Below, in pieces: positions 11,838 through 41,499 of a DNA stretch of 64,000 nt (position 1 is the stretch's first letter; every line of letters starts with the position of its first letter). The position numbers were made by a program, and so were the translations under genes. Location of the stretch: positions 3,915,752-3,979,751 of the forward strand of contig BSQZ01000009.1 of the NCBI GenBank assembly GCA_033239005.1, given 5' to 3'. The notes under the pieces were generated by a model, which saw only the letters and a program-made list of their open reading frames with translations, was not told where the DNA came from and did no database searches. Source of the DNA: Lamellibrachia satsuma (Eukaryota > Annelida > Polychaeta > Sabellida > Siboglinidae).

Positions 11838-12422
11838 GTAAGTCAGTGAATAACGCACGATATGTTACTTACTTCTTGCTTAATCCTATTCGCTCAAATT
11901 GGTTTATAACGCCGAAATAACACTTCTCCAGGGCACTCTGAAATAACCAAGTTTTATGAAATAACCAAGGCAGGTCGTCGTTAAACTTGCCCTGGGTGTC
12001 CGAGACTACACCGGAACTATTTGGCCAAATAAATTGAATTACTCCGCGCTAGCTAGCCAATCACGGCTTAGCGGAAACCAGTTCAAGTCGGAGCCAGTAG
12101 CTTGAATCATTCACTCTCTGCATTGCGAAGTTGTGTCTAAAATATTAATACAAAACCAAGATTTTAATTTTTATATTAATAAAAACTGTATTTCCGGTTA
12201 ATGAATGTTTAAAATTATTTCTTTAGCATTACGTGAGTGCAGGCCTGCTGGAAATGCCACTGGGTGTCAGAGCCAGTGGGTGACATTTAATTGAAATATC
12301 AGTTAATACCAAATTAACTGCCCTTACTGGTAACATTAATTAATTAAATTAAGTTAACTTAGTTGAGCTAATTCAATTAACAACTTAAATCACATATCAA
12401 TCACATATCATATCACGTATCA

Positions 12423-12425
<3 letters not shown>

Positions 12426-12474
<49 letters not shown>
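12426..12474. repeat. (TA)n microsatellite
   Basis: Uninterrupted TA dinucleotides in the 5' intron of gene 2. Confidence 0.95.
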
Positions 12475-12481
<7 letters not shown>

Positions 12482-12837
12482 TTATGCAATAACCAACACA
12501 AGTCCGATGTAGTAGATATTGAAAAGGGCCAAATAAATGACGTTTTATTGCAAAGTGGACTGCTTATCACGCAGCCACTTTGAGAAGCACATTAACAGGA
12601 ATATGAGCTCCTCAAAGCAAACCAGACAGGAACTGAACATATGTACAGCCCCGTCCGGCAAGTTTCTCAGAGCCCACATTCCTACAGGCATGACGATAAC
12701 ATATATACATCAAGAAGTCGTCATGAACATGTAATGCAAAGAATACAGACATTCCACCACACAAATTTAATTACAAACAGGTGGGGCCATTTCGCCACAA
12801 GGTCACCCACAAACATGTGACCCACCCCACGCGACCT

Positions 12838-12969
<132 letters not shown>

Positions 12970-13138
12970 GTAAAAGTGATTGACCATTTTGTATTTAGGA
13001 ACATTTTGTAACTAAACATCAGAAATATTTGAAATTGTCAACGTGTGTTGTATATGTGCCATAGATATGGAGTATTGTTTAAAAATATGTATTGTATGAT
13101 TAGTTAGTTGTTAATTAATTAACAAATAATGAATACAT

Positions 13139-13153
13139 ATGTATGTATGTATG

Positions 13154-13231
<78 letters not shown>

Positions 13232-13266
13232 AATGTAAAAAATATATATATCCTATTTTTATATTG

Positions 13267-13327
<61 letters not shown>
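13139..13327. repeat. (GTAT)n followed by two (TA)n runs
   Basis: ATGT tetranucleotides at 13139-13158 pass into TA dinucleotides to 13226. A second TA run spans 13271-13327. All are in the 5' intron of gene 2. Confidence 0.95.
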
Positions 13328-13332
<5 letters not shown>

Positions 13333-13693
13333 CAAATTTACAAAAATAAGATCTCTTTCCCAAAGCAGGAGATCTGGCACATCTGTCTTTAGCAAATATT
13401 TTTCTTCGTGTTTGAAAGGTTCTCGAATTTATGTATTCATTTTATATTCCGACCGTATATATTAGCGATATTGATAATATTTAACAAGTAATGTGTAGTT
13501 TTGTGTAATACATGTGCTTTAGTTTGTTCATCAAATATGATGTCTTATTTGATGTTATATGGAACATTGCCGTTGTGGGAAAGAATATTATTGGTTCTTA
13601 AGTATCAGTTTCGACGGAATTTACATTATCATTTCTAATAAAGTTTAATCTTTTATTCGTAATCGTTAATATGCCTTGCTGATCTCCCGGCAG

Positions 13694-13741
13694 TTGTACG
13701 CGAGAGTAGAAAAACAATCCTTACAGACACGCAACGAAAGT
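13694..13741 (+). other. 5' untranslated part of the first coding exon, gene 2
   Basis: The acceptor CAG at 13691-13693 is preceded by a pyrimidine-rich tract. The 48 nt to ATG 13742 contain no other ATG, so translation should start there. The frame is open upstream of the ATG but contains no further methionine. Confidence 0.55.
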
Positions 13742-30460
<16,719 letters not shown>

Positions 30461-31180
30461 CAAAGAGTCAGTTCTAAGACAATGACACGTCGAAGTGCAA
30501 ATTATGAACTAAACGGCTTTGTAAAACCTTGTGCAGTTGAAAATGTTATTTGCTTATCGCTCGTTCCGCTAGCTAATCATGATATACAAGCATAGGCAGA
30601 TCTAGTAAGTTTACTGCATTAAGGTTGCAACACCCTTGGAAAAACATCATCACATCATTCGTCCCCAACGACTGGGGATTTGGTCACAATGGATATAATA
30701 GACATAATTATGTAGTGCTTTGAGCAGTAATGATGAACAGACGCCTATGTATGTATCGTTATCTTCTAATTTATGAATAGAAACAAACACATTTTAATCA
30801 GGAGATGCTTTGCACACAGTTTTGTTCATTCGCTTCGATAATTAGTAATGTTGCAACGATATAATTTTTTTTTTGACAAACAGCAAACACTTGGTGGTAT
30901 TTCCTCCAGAACTGTTGCAATAATTTACTGCATTCAGAAATACTTATTACGCATTCAATGTATTTATTCTTAATTAAACAATTTGCCTAGATTGTTAAAG
31001 CTATTGCACAATTAACAGGTGATGTAATGATTCGAGTAGACGACTCATCTTAAGCTCGTAACCTCAAAATTCGTTCGTCATCGTTCTACAAAATTAAAAT
31101 GAATCGACTCAATGCCTTAAAACCTAAAATCATCTTTTTATCAGCGACTCGTCATCATCACAATATATAATTCGCACAGT
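30461..31180. other. 3' flank of gene 2, no feature recognised
   Basis: Probable 3' UTR then AT-rich DNA. The sequence just after the stop is not repetitive within the window. Confidence 0.5.
30973..30978 (+). terminator. Candidate poly(A) signal of chitin synthase gene 2
   Basis: ATTAAA, the commonest variant poly(A) hexamer, about 510 nt after the stop codon at 30460. The surroundings are AT-rich, so a chance occurrence is quite possible. Confidence 0.2.
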
Positions 31181-31189
31181 GTGGGCCAT

Positions 31190-32940
31190 TACATAATTTG
31201 CCGTGCTCCTGACCTGTCTGCAAGGAGAGCCAGGAGCGTAGTATGTCGTCTCAGACTTGGCGCGCGAGCGCTACCTGTCAGATAACTTGCGGTGCTCCTG
31301 ATCTGTTTGCTTGGAATGCCAGGAGCGTAGTACGTCGTCTTTACCGGGGATAGACCACATTTGATGTCCCATTGGCCGCATTATAACGTTTCTGTGGATT
31401 CCTGGAAAATTTACACAATTTTCTAAAAAAAATTCACATCACATTTATCCTCTATTAACACACATGCCGGGTGAAACTCGTGAAAATGGCATACTTCGTT
31501 TTTCAGAGAAATGCATCCAAAGCAGATGCCCATCAATTTCGATCCATCCAGTGATCAACCGATTCTGAAATGTTGGTACGTTCTTCGGAATAGTCAGTGT
31601 AGTGGCACGCCAGCAGTCATCGTATGTCTATTGACATCAAATTAATGTAGTAATACAGAGAACGTTAATTTTTCGTACGTATCCGATGTGAAAGTGCTCG
31701 GAAAAGGGACTCTTTATGTTGGTAATAATCAACGGATCCTACGACTAAGTACTTCAACTAAAACTGTTTGACACTTAATTTTCCATATTGCCAGCCATGC
31801 CAGCAATTTTTTCTGCTATTAAATTATAGTAACATAAGCACTGCAGATTTCCCGTTGCCTTGTCATGTCCGCTTGTGGACATGATAACGTGTTGCATGAT
31901 TAGTAGAAAACGTGACCATCAAACATTCTAAAACTTGATGACATCCACTGTCACTACGTTACCAATATGCTGACATTTTTTTTTCAAAATCACATACCTC
32001 CAGCAAAAGCGCTTACTCTCCAAATTGGTAGTTTTAGCAAACCATTAATACGCCGTCTACTGTAGCACCAGACCAGTGTTTCGGGAATGTCACCAAAATA
32101 CCTACGCGTCTTCAAATCTGCTTCATACTGCAACATCTCACTTCCAAAGGTCCAACATCTCACTGCCAAAGGTCTAACATCTCACTGCCAAAGGTCCAAC
32201 ATCTCACTGTCAAATGTCCAACATCTCACTGTCAAAGGTCCAACATCTCACTGCCAAAGGTCCAACATCTCACTGCCAAAGGTCCAACATCTCACTGCCA
32301 AAGGTCCAACATCTCACTGCCAAAGGTCCAACATCTCACTGTCAAAGGTCCAACATCTCACTGCCAAAGGTCCAACATCTCACTGTCAAAGGTACAACAT
32401 CTCACTGCCAAAGGTCCAACATCTCACTGCCAAAGGTCCAACATCTCACTGCCAAAGGTCCAACATCTCACTGCCAAAGGTCCGACATCTCACTGCCAAA
32501 GGTCCAACATCTCACTGTCAAAGGTCCAACATCTCACTGCCAAAGGTCCAACATCTCACTGCCAAAGGTCCGACATCTCACTGCCAAAGGTCCGACATCT
32601 CACTGTCAAAGGTCCGACATCTCACTGTCAAAGGTCCAACATCTCACTGCCAAAGGTCCAACATCTCACTGCCAAAGGTCCAACATCTCACTGCCAAAGG
32701 TCCAACATCTCACTGCCAAAGGTTCGACATCTCACTGTCAAAGATCCAACATCTCACTGCCAAAGGTCCAACATCTCACTGCCAAAGGTCCAACATCTCA
32801 CTGTCAAAGGTCCAACATCTCACTGCCAAAGGTCCGACATCTCACTGCCAAAGGTCCGACATCTCACTGCCAAAGGTCCAACATCTCACTGCCAAAGGTC
32901 CAACATCTCACTGCCAAAGGTCCGACATTTCAAACAAGTT
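31190..32940 (+). mobile_element. Dispersed repeat element carrying a 22-bp minisatellite, copy A
   Basis: The left part contains GTGCTCCTGACCTGTC and AATGCCAGGAGCGTAGTACG-type sequence. A 900-bp middle follows, then ACCAGTGTTTCGGGAATGTC leading into the 22-bp array. The same order recurs at 44640-46850 (copy C), and parts occur at 42480-43560. No coding capacity; termini not defined. Tandem repeats inside a mobile unit recall Helitron-like non-autonomous elements, but no diagnostic end is seen. Confidence 0.6.
32117..32928 (+). repeat. 22-bp minisatellite (about 37 copies)
   Basis: Unit CAACATCTCACTGCCAAAGG plus two bases, period 22. Variants are CC/TC and CAA/CGA. Identical in unit and flanks to the array at 45258-46800. 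Confidence 0.97.
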
Positions 32941-32999
32941 TAGGATTTAGGCTGTCCGTATGATATATAAATGATATATGCAGTGCACCACCACTGTTA

Positions 33000-33860
33000 C
33001 ATTTTATTCTTCTTGCTGATGACACCAATATTTTGTCGCTCAGAAATTACCCGGTTGAATTCAGCAAACATATAAGCAAACTACTGGGTAAGTTGAGGAT
33101 ATGTTTTGCAGTTAATAAATTATCACTTAATGTGTTGGAAACTAATATCATGCTATTTAGTAACTACAAAAGCACAAGCAGTATTAATGCAAAAATCAAT
33201 GATATTGATATTGAAAATTAATGGTATGTGTAAGTAATTTCTAGGTGTGTTAACAGATCCAGCTTAACTGGAAAGACCATATCAGGATGCTACCAGCAGA
33301 ACACTGGACATATTCGCCACTCTTGACATTCCACCTAAGTAAAAGCAGCCACTTGAGAATCGGATACAAACTGGGACCAGATCATACAATACAAAACAGT
33401 ACAGACAAGGTTAAAGATATTGGAGTTACTTTTGACTCTTCACTGAACTCTGAGGTACATGTGTCAGAAACAATTAACAAAGCCAACTCAATGATGGATA
33501 TAATACGGCGAACCTTCGACCACATGAATGAACACTGCTTCACAACAATTGTTAGGTCCCTTGTCCACTCACACATAGAATACGCTAGTCAAGTCTGGAC
33601 TCCGTCCCTACTGAAGCATGTCACGGCCCTTCAAAACGTCCAGCGTAGAGCTACCACATAAATTCCAGGTTTTAGAGACCTTGACTATAAAGAGCTTTTA
33701 CACGAACTAAAATTACCAACTCTGGCTTATCGTCGACTCAGAGGAAACATGATAGAATTATATAAGATATTAAGAGTGAAATATGATGCTTCGGTTTCAT
33801 CTAGTTTAGTTATGTTGAGAGACAATGATTCTGACAAGAAGACATAACCTATAAATAATA
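33000..33860 (+). mobile_element. Degenerate LINE reverse-transcriptase fragments
   Basis: Frame 33033-33221 with NKLSLNVLETNIMLF follows an upstream ADDTN-like string. Frame 33287-33661 contains KVKDIGVTFDSSLN and LVHSHIEYASQVWTPSL, the C-terminal part of a non-LTR reverse transcriptase. It continues past a stop with GFRDLDYKELLHELKLPTLA. Stops and frame changes show it is inactive; possibly two different LINE pieces. Confidence 0.75.
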
Positions 33861-35150
33861 ATAAAAAAAGATGCAGATTAAATATTAGAAAATATTAATT
33901 TGTACACCGATGTACAGTCTGTGGTGGATGCTCCATCTACCCAATCTTTTGAGGGCACAATAGACAAGGTGTAGCGAAGCCATCCTATCAAATTAAATTA
34001 CACTGTCCCACCCCATCCTCGAAATTATGATAAGCAAAACCAAACCTGACAATAGCCATAAATGAAAGAGGTGGCACAACAGGCATCGATGCCTAAATAG
34101 CCAGATGAGGGGCTGTAAGAGAACCTGAAAGGATGATATCTGACCTGTCGAAAAGTATTGCAATTATGTATACAGCAAAATATTAATATACGAAAATGTT
34201 CGCTTAATACTGTACTATTCTTGTGTGTCGCATTGTTGTGTAGTGTGTGGAAATTCGTACAAAACAAATATTCACTATTTATTTGTTACAGAAGAAATTA
34301 ACGAGGATTGTCACAATATACACTATTGCCATCACACAAATGCCTTATTTTGTGAATTGCATTCATACATTACAACTAACATTGTAATGTATGAAGCATA
34401 TAAACAGTTGTTACCAAACAATCTGCAGTTATTATTCAACAGGTTATGACACAACACATGAAACATGATAACGTAAAAACAGGTATTTGTAAGAATTACT
34501 CTATGAGCCCAATGTATATATATGCAAGGTATACAATTATGGAATTCACTAGACCAAAACATCAAATGTGATCAGTTGGGTATCAGTCACAAACAATTCT
34601 TGAACATGGAAAGTAGCAAATTTGGACATGTGCAACTAAAAATGCGAGACAATATACTGTCAACGTCAATTCATTTATTCAGGTTGATGATGGTGTGATA
34701 GCTACTATGCCATGTAATATAATATTCCACATTCGTAGGAGTTTGATTCAGCATACAAACCTACGTAACTGCTATCCGACTGGAAAACACCTGAGATAAC
34801 AATGAGAGCCTACCAGGAAGCATGTAACCCGTTATGTTCATTACCTTATTACTCTAACCAACCGCATGTTGGCTGTCAAAAGATGCCTCTCGAAATATGA
34901 AGATATGACGATGTTCCCACTGCACGTTGTCAGTTACAACAGCAAACATGTGTGAAACTGCAACTTTCAATAATGAAACTGAGCCAAATGTGTGTTTCCT
35001 TTATAACAAGCAGGCATCATATCACCATCAATTATACGTCACGCTTTGTAAATTATTTGTCAATCGGATATTTAACAAGTATCAAGTACTATCAACCACC
35101 ATTTCCCTTTACACGTTAATGTAACGAAACCGTGCACCTACCATCTCGAG
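33860..35150. other. AT-rich region, nothing recognised
   Basis: Only short frames without protein-like composition on either strand. Confidence 0.5.
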
Positions 35151-35179
35151 GATGCAATCGATATGACTTCGCCTAGTCT

Positions 35180-36095
35180 TCACACAAGATATCCTGGCCA
35201 ATCTAAGCGGCGGAAGGCAAACTGATGTAATTATTATGGATTTCGCCAAAGCGTTTGAGACAAAGTACCACACCACAGACTAATCCAGAAACTTGAGAGA
35301 TACGGTATCACTGGCCCTGTAAATACTTGGGTTGAAAAATTCTTGAAGGATAGAAAACAGCGTGTGGCATGTGAAGGGATGTATTCGGACTGGGCTCCTG
35401 TTATCAGTGGAGTCCCACAAGGTTCAATGATTGCCCCATTCTTCTTTCTTATCTATACAAACGACCTACCTAATAACCTCAAATCAACTGTCCGACTCTT
35501 TGCTGATGACCCTATTATCTACATGACAATATCCAATGGTACTGATGCGACAGCCCTTCAACAAGATCTAGAAAGATCTAGACAAATTAGCCAAGTGGGA
35601 AGAAACATGGCAAATGGAGTTCCATCCCCAGAAATGTAGTGTACTCCACATAACCAGATCTAGTAACCCCAAATACAAACAATACACTCTTCATGGCCAC
35701 AAGAAGAACAACGCGAAACATCTTAGTGTGGTCATAAATACAACACTGTCCTGGAATAACCACATAAATGTGGTCACAAAAAAGCTAATAAAAACCAGTG
35801 CTTATTTCACTTTAGTTAGACCCCAGTTAGAAAATGCTGCAGCCAGATGGTCCAAAGACGGGCAGCGCACGGTATATTTGTAACAATTACAACCGTGAAG
35901 CAATTGTCACCACTATGATCAAACACTTGCACTGGCGCAGCCTCCAACAAAGGAGAACCGACATCCGCCTTGTCATGTTTTATAAGACATTGCATGGCAT
36001 AGTCGCCCTGGACCTCTTCCCCCAACTTATACCCCTAGTGAGACCCTCCCGACACACGCATTATGAAGCTTTTCATCCCCATCCCCCTAATCACT
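35180..36095 (+). mobile_element. Degenerate LINE, reverse-transcriptase 3' half
   Basis: Frames 35343-35639 and 35614-35883 carry SGVPQGSMIAPFFFLIYTND, LFADDPIIY (active-site ADD) and ARWSKDGQRT. Frame 35834-36097 continues with DIRLVMFYKTLHGIVAL, characteristic of LINE C-termini. Frameshifts between them indicate a dead copy. It interrupts a repeat whose other copies are at 41340 and 43800. Confidence 0.85.
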
Positions 36096-36119
36096 AATGA
36101 ATTCATCCAGTATAGCTTT

Positions 36120-36480
36120 TTTACCCCATACAATAGCCATGCAGTGTAATTATGAAAGTGTGTCTGAAACAGAATCATCTCCATCATTAGAAACAAATTA
36201 TGACACACTGAACAATTTCTTCAGTTCTGGCACAATTAGCGAGTTGTCTGGCACCGCTAGTGTCGACGGCAGTGGTGCAGGTCGATTAGGGTAGAGACAC
36301 CTTCTTACTAGAGAAGCAGAAACAGACAAAGTCGAGTAAACTATTGCCGAAACGGTCAACATGATATAGGAGAAGGAAAATAACGCTTCCTTACTTACTT
36401 CAGATAGCGGGCGGCAAGGTACTTACATGCTACCAGAGATAGTTTATACTGAGCTGCGTCACTCCGACCTTCGCCATTTT
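36120..36480 (+). repeat. Third, partial copy of the 41.6-42.2 / 43.8-44.4 kb repeat
   Basis: Shares GAATCATCTCCATCATTAG, GAGTTGTCTGGCACCGCTAG and the following 200 bp with the two other copies. Confidence 0.75.
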
Positions 36481-38010
36481 GTAAATTGACGTTCAGCGCC
36501 ACCAAGTAGGGGGCAGCTACAACTTTCATCAGCGCGTCAGGTAGTTCGACTCCGCATGCGCCAATTCAATATTTACATTTCCGGGTGAGAGGGCAATCGG
36601 CATAAACCGCTGTTGACAATGAATGGGAATGAAGGGCACAGTAATTTTAGATATGTGTAATGGTAAACAACTCATATAAAATAACTTAACTGCATTTCAG
36701 CACGCACATTGGCAAGTTTGCTGGTAGAACATGTTGACAGTGTAACTGTGGATTTTTAGATGCTTTCAATAGGCGGAAGGATTTTTGGCAATTATTTCGC
36801 CACAAGACATGTGTGCGTAGTAGTTCATGCAGAAATTGGTAAACATTTACTGGTATGGCACGTTCATGCATTTTAAATGAGTTAAAAATACGAGACTTTG
36901 ACTAAACTCGATCAGCATGACAACAGCAGGTAAGAAGTTTCAGAATGTTTGATGGTCCCGTTTTCTTATAATCATGCAAAACGTTAACATGGTCGCCAAT
37001 TGGAAACGTAACAGTAGGCTGAACCCCAACGCGACTGCTACACAAACGCAAACTGTTCGTGAATGTAACTGCTTTTATTACAAAAACTTGATAATGTAGT
37101 CTTCACAACTGACGCGGTTATACAACTGGACATCTGTTGAATCAAGGCAAGAACACAAACGAACAATTGCACACATCGCCATCGGTGACACGCCAACATT
37201 CAGTGGCAGTGACTGACCCTTCTTGGTGTTCGGGATATCAATGAAAATTTCACATTGGCATATATATTTTATGATATTGCTGAAATTCAGCACAACGTAC
37301 ATATCACATTTTGCATTACCATCTAATATGTGCCAGTTCCAAAGAAATATAACCTACCCTGACCCTGTACATCTCAAATTTACTTCATAAATGAACAATA
37401 TATGTAAACTAGTTGGTTCCAGCACTCAGCAAAGTTCTACTAACTGACAAGAGAGACAGAACATTATGGCAAAGCCAATATTTGGTTTCTAGTTGTATCT
37501 TTTTTGCATTCAGACTCAGTCTGACTTAATTGGCCCTTGGCTTGGGGTCAGTTACACTGTAACTGGATCTTCAATTCCAGAATTGGTGAATATGCGAATG
37601 GTATTTTCAGTTAGTTTTCAATTACATCATGTAACTGTTCTACTCAAGTTATTTGCTACAAATATTAAACATAATAAGTTGCATTATGTGTCATATATGT
37701 CTACCATTATATGTATGAGAATATTATGCAGATATCAAATAAAGCTGATAACTCTAAAATTGGTGTTAGTTTTTTGACGTCAATTTTGTCTATGGTTGCG
37801 CTGTTGGCATACTAATGTTTCAATATGGAATTGAAATTGGTGTTTTAGGAGGTTACATTGGAACTGGTATGTGTAATTGGAATTGATGTAACAGTAATTT
37901 ACTCCAATTGTGGACTCAAATGCACATACAAATAATATATGATAGTGGATGTAAATTTATCTGTTGTCGTGACTGTAAATTAACAGTTCTCGTGATGTTT
38001 ACAGTTCTTC
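36480..38010. other. Mostly unrecognised; one element fragment
   Basis: 36930-37020 resembles 43108-43190 of the dispersed element. 37082-37302 is described as a possible exon. The rest shows nothing I can support. Confidence 0.45.
37082..37302 (-). CDS. Possible minus-strand terminal exon ending at a stop overlapping a poly(A) signal
   Basis: Reads CEIFIDIPNTKKGQSLPLNV, then a Cys/Ser-containing stretch, and stops in TAATAAAA, so that the stop codon abuts or overlaps an AATAAA hexamer. An acceptor-like TTTCAG occurs just upstream. The composition looks protein-like, but the segment is only about 70 codons. I recognise no family; it could belong to a transposon. Confidence 0.2.
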
Positions 38011-38324
38011 TTTATGACATCCATGCACATGTATCCTTGTAAATTCAATGTAATTCACTTCCAGTTTACACATGGCACTTTGTGTACTTCACATATATGG
38101 TTCCACAGACATAGGTTATCACTTGAGCAGCAGGTGAGAGTCATTATTATGAAGAAGGTCATAGTTGGAACAGCTTTACGAGGCAGCTACACATTAGCTG
38201 ACGAACTGTGATGAAGCACCAGTTGTCCGACACCATCCATGAGAGGAAAGGCAGATCTTGAGAGAAGATGACCGCTCACGAAGTTCATGTTATCAGCCAG
38301 TGTTTGGCTGATTTGAAGAAGACA

Positions 38325-38460
38325 TCTAATACGTTGACAAGAAAGCTGCTGATAAACTTGACAAGAAAGCTGCAGATAAACTTGACAAGAGAGCTGCAGG
38401 TAAACTAGACAAGAAAGCTGCAGATATACTTGACAAGAGAGCTGCAGATGAAGCTGCAAG
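38325..38460 (+). repeat. 24-bp tandem repeat with open 8-residue unit
   Basis: Five or six copies of GACAAGAAAGCTGCAGATAA-type sequence. One frame reads (KLDKKAAD)n, a charged alanine-rich helix. It is preceded by an in-frame TAA with no ATG, and it reaches a donor-like GCAA|GTAAGTG. Could be an exon remnant or simply a minisatellite. Confidence 0.55.
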
Positions 38461-39244
38461 TAAGTGTCAGAACATTAGAAATCTTCAATTGGAAGAAGTG
38501 TTTTTAGGTGTGTCATGTGTTTATACAATACAATACAACTTTATTCATCTCATTCAGCGCAGTTACATCGTCGTTTGGACGGGCACGGTATATAAAATAT
38601 AACATAGGTAACAGCGAATTACTGGCTCACGTCATCGTATTCACAAGAACAATAATTTATCACATGGAACACATGGAGTGCATTTCACACTGTAACCACT
38701 AAATATATCTAGAACGCACGCACGCTCGCACGCACAAACACACGCACACACTACATTCATTTCACATTGTTGAAAAGACTGATGGCAGCAGGAATAAACG
38801 ATAACTTCTTACGGTTTGTTACAGTGTAGTACCATTGCTGTTGCAAAGTGAGCAGATTACCTTGTGGTTCCGCAAAACAGTAGGCAACATTGCATGTAAA
38901 AAGAATTGGAATTGAATATTTTGTTTGTAAATAAACCATAAAATAAAACATTGTCTAGTATGTATTACAAGTGGACATATTAGTAATAAAACAGTCCATT
39001 GAATCATGTTTGAAGATATTAAAAATATAAAAACTAATATGAATTTTCTCGGCTGCACAGACAGTGATAATGCAACTTATATTACTGCATGCTGTACTTT
39101 AAAAAGATGATCTACGACTATTTACCATACCAGGCGACCAACAATGTCAGAGTCACACTGCAGAATCAATATCAAATTAGTATATTTTAATAATATCGAT
39201 TTGCTGCAGCCAAACCAAAACATTAAGCGACCACTCAAAAGGTG

Positions 39245-39375
39245 GTTGAGAAGTGGTCTCTTAGTGCAGGTGGTCTCTTAATGCAGGTGGTCTCTTAATG
39301 CAGGTGGTCTCTTAATGCAGGTGGTCTCTTAATGCAGGTGGTCTCTTAGTGCAGGTGGCAGCTTAATGCAGGTAA
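39245..39375 (+). repeat. 17-bp tandem repeat (about 7 copies)
   Basis: Unit GTGGTCTCTTAATGCAG with minor variants. Confidence 0.9.
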
Positions 39376-39479
39376 TTTAACATGGAACTCCTGTGAGGAG
39401 TTGATTGGTTGTTAGTGACAGGCTGTATCTTAGTATTAGTCTACAGGTGGTCGCTTAAGCAGGTTTAACTGTATTTTTA

Positions 39480-40380
39480 ATCATGCAAGAAAGACACATG
39501 CAAATTGATTTTTACTCTTAATTGCTGCAGTCTATTCACCATCATATGAAATTGTGCAAAATATGAAATTCTTTAGACAAATAAAATGAAAACGTATAAA
39601 AAAGTTATAAGCCTTTTAATACTGTAACATTACCTCTATATTATTTTGAGAAACAGGAATATTTTATTTTATCACCAAGTCATGTATCTTAAAAAAATTA
39701 CAAACCAAAATATTATAAATATTGAAAAATTTTAAACATGAAACAGTGTTGCAATATCCAATACACTAGTTGTTCAATTTACCATTTATTATCTTTGTAC
39801 AATATCTTTAGAGTAATAAATGCTAAGTGAAATTGTATTTGCTAGCCATGAAGTTTGTCTAATTGGTGTGATTAGATCACATTAACGAAACAAATTGTAC
39901 ATATTTATCAATGCAAGAAGATTCTATTGACATATGGTCTATTCTGCATCTATTCATATGAACAGTACAACTATAACAGTATAAAAATGATATTATTACT
40001 ATAACAATTATGTATTTTCCTGATATCTAACAGCAACACCATATCGGTTATATTTAACACATTTATAAGCATATATGCAGAATGTCATGTTTGACGTATA
40101 TATAATATTTACGAAGTCCATAAACATGCCAAACAAATATTTTTAAAATCCAATAGGTCCCCAGAAATTTAATAGTCCATCTATATTCTGGATGGAATCC
40201 ATCATGGAGTGCAAGCACAACTCGGACAGCTGATTGGGTCTACCTGGCGCCATCTACACTCATTGTAAAGGACACCACGTTTACTTCGCCATTGAACATG
40301 CCAGCAAAAAGCTACTACAGCCTGTAGTTAGAAGTATGATGGACACAGTCCAACAGATCGCCTTCTCCTTCAACTATTTA
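39480..40380. other. AT-rich region, nothing recognised
   Basis: No protein-like frame, tRNA or repeat identified. Confidence 0.5.
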
Positions 40381-41090
40381 GCCTAAAGTTTACTTGTCTT
40401 TCAGGCTGAGCTCGACGAGAATGCACAAGCTGATATGAACAACAGAACTAATCTGCAATCGCTCTGCCAAAGAGGCATCCACTACAATCGCCCAACTGCA
40501 GCAGGAAAGTGCCAATGCAGAAGTATGGAATGCATTCGTTGACAGTACTGTAGAGCTAACGGGGATATTTGGATTGAGGCGAGCAAGCCACTCAGTGATG
40601 GTAGAATGAGAACGTACCCACTGATATAATTGACACACTAAGCCAGTATTTGATGAGGGCAATGTATCTGCTGTTCATAGATAATTTGCTGCAGGAAATG
40701 GACACACGTCTATTAGTAGCTCAGAATCACTACGTGGCCCAGTACCTCACCCCACGACAGAGGGTGAATCTGACCCTAGATTGTCCAGCTGTACGAGGTG
40801 TTTCAAGAGATGTCTGGTGATCCGCGTCAGCTACAAAATGGAAGGCAAGATGGGAGATGGTCAATGCCGCTGAAAGACCCAACATGCTCGATGATACGAT
40901 AGAGGAAATCAATCCTGTCTTGTACCCTAACATATATACGACCGTCATGATACTGCTGCTGATGTGTTTCGACTGTCGTTGCAGAGCGGTCATTTAGTGA
41001 CATGCGACGCCACAGTGACAAAACAAGACGTTTGTTGCAGAACGCACATCCACAAGATCAGTCGTTTAGCGTTAACATTCCGCCCAATTA
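40380..41090 (+). repeat. Diverged dispersed element, inverted relative to 57180-57600
   Basis: Shares with the complement of 57180-57600 a run that includes TGCTGCAGGA, GACACACGTCT, TACCTCACcCCACGACAG and GAGATGGTCAATG. The 57-kb copy keeps a longer open frame on the minus strand. Probably a coding fragment of a transposon; family not identified. Confidence 0.5.
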
Positions 41091-41499
41091 AAGGACAGGG
41101 CAGTTATTTATTCCTTTCTATAGACATGATAGACTCGTAAACACTTATTACCGAAACATTATCATTGCTTATACATCTTCCTGGCTTATGATTAAATGAC
41201 TGTTGTTATTGCAAAGGGTCATCATACTATAAGTTTACCAAAGATTTTGAATGATATTATTGTAGTACATGTACATGCATAGCAATAATTCTTCACTAGC
41301 TGTTAATATCGGATCGGAGATATTTAACTGGTATCAAGTAATATCAAACACCATTTCCATTTACACATGTTAATGTAACGAAACCATTTACCTACCGTCT
41401 CGAGTCGGCAATCGAAATTGCTTCGCCTAGCACCAAGCCCCTAGGTGTACAACGAACAAACAAAATATTTTTCTTTTATAAGACAGCTTCAATGGGCGC

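Noticed and set aside
32087..32963. Frames repeating KGPTSHCQRS over 250-290 residues, and 540 residues at 45202-46830
   Set aside because: By-product of the 22-bp minisatellite: two frames encode the same peptide series, and no start context or codon bias is seen.
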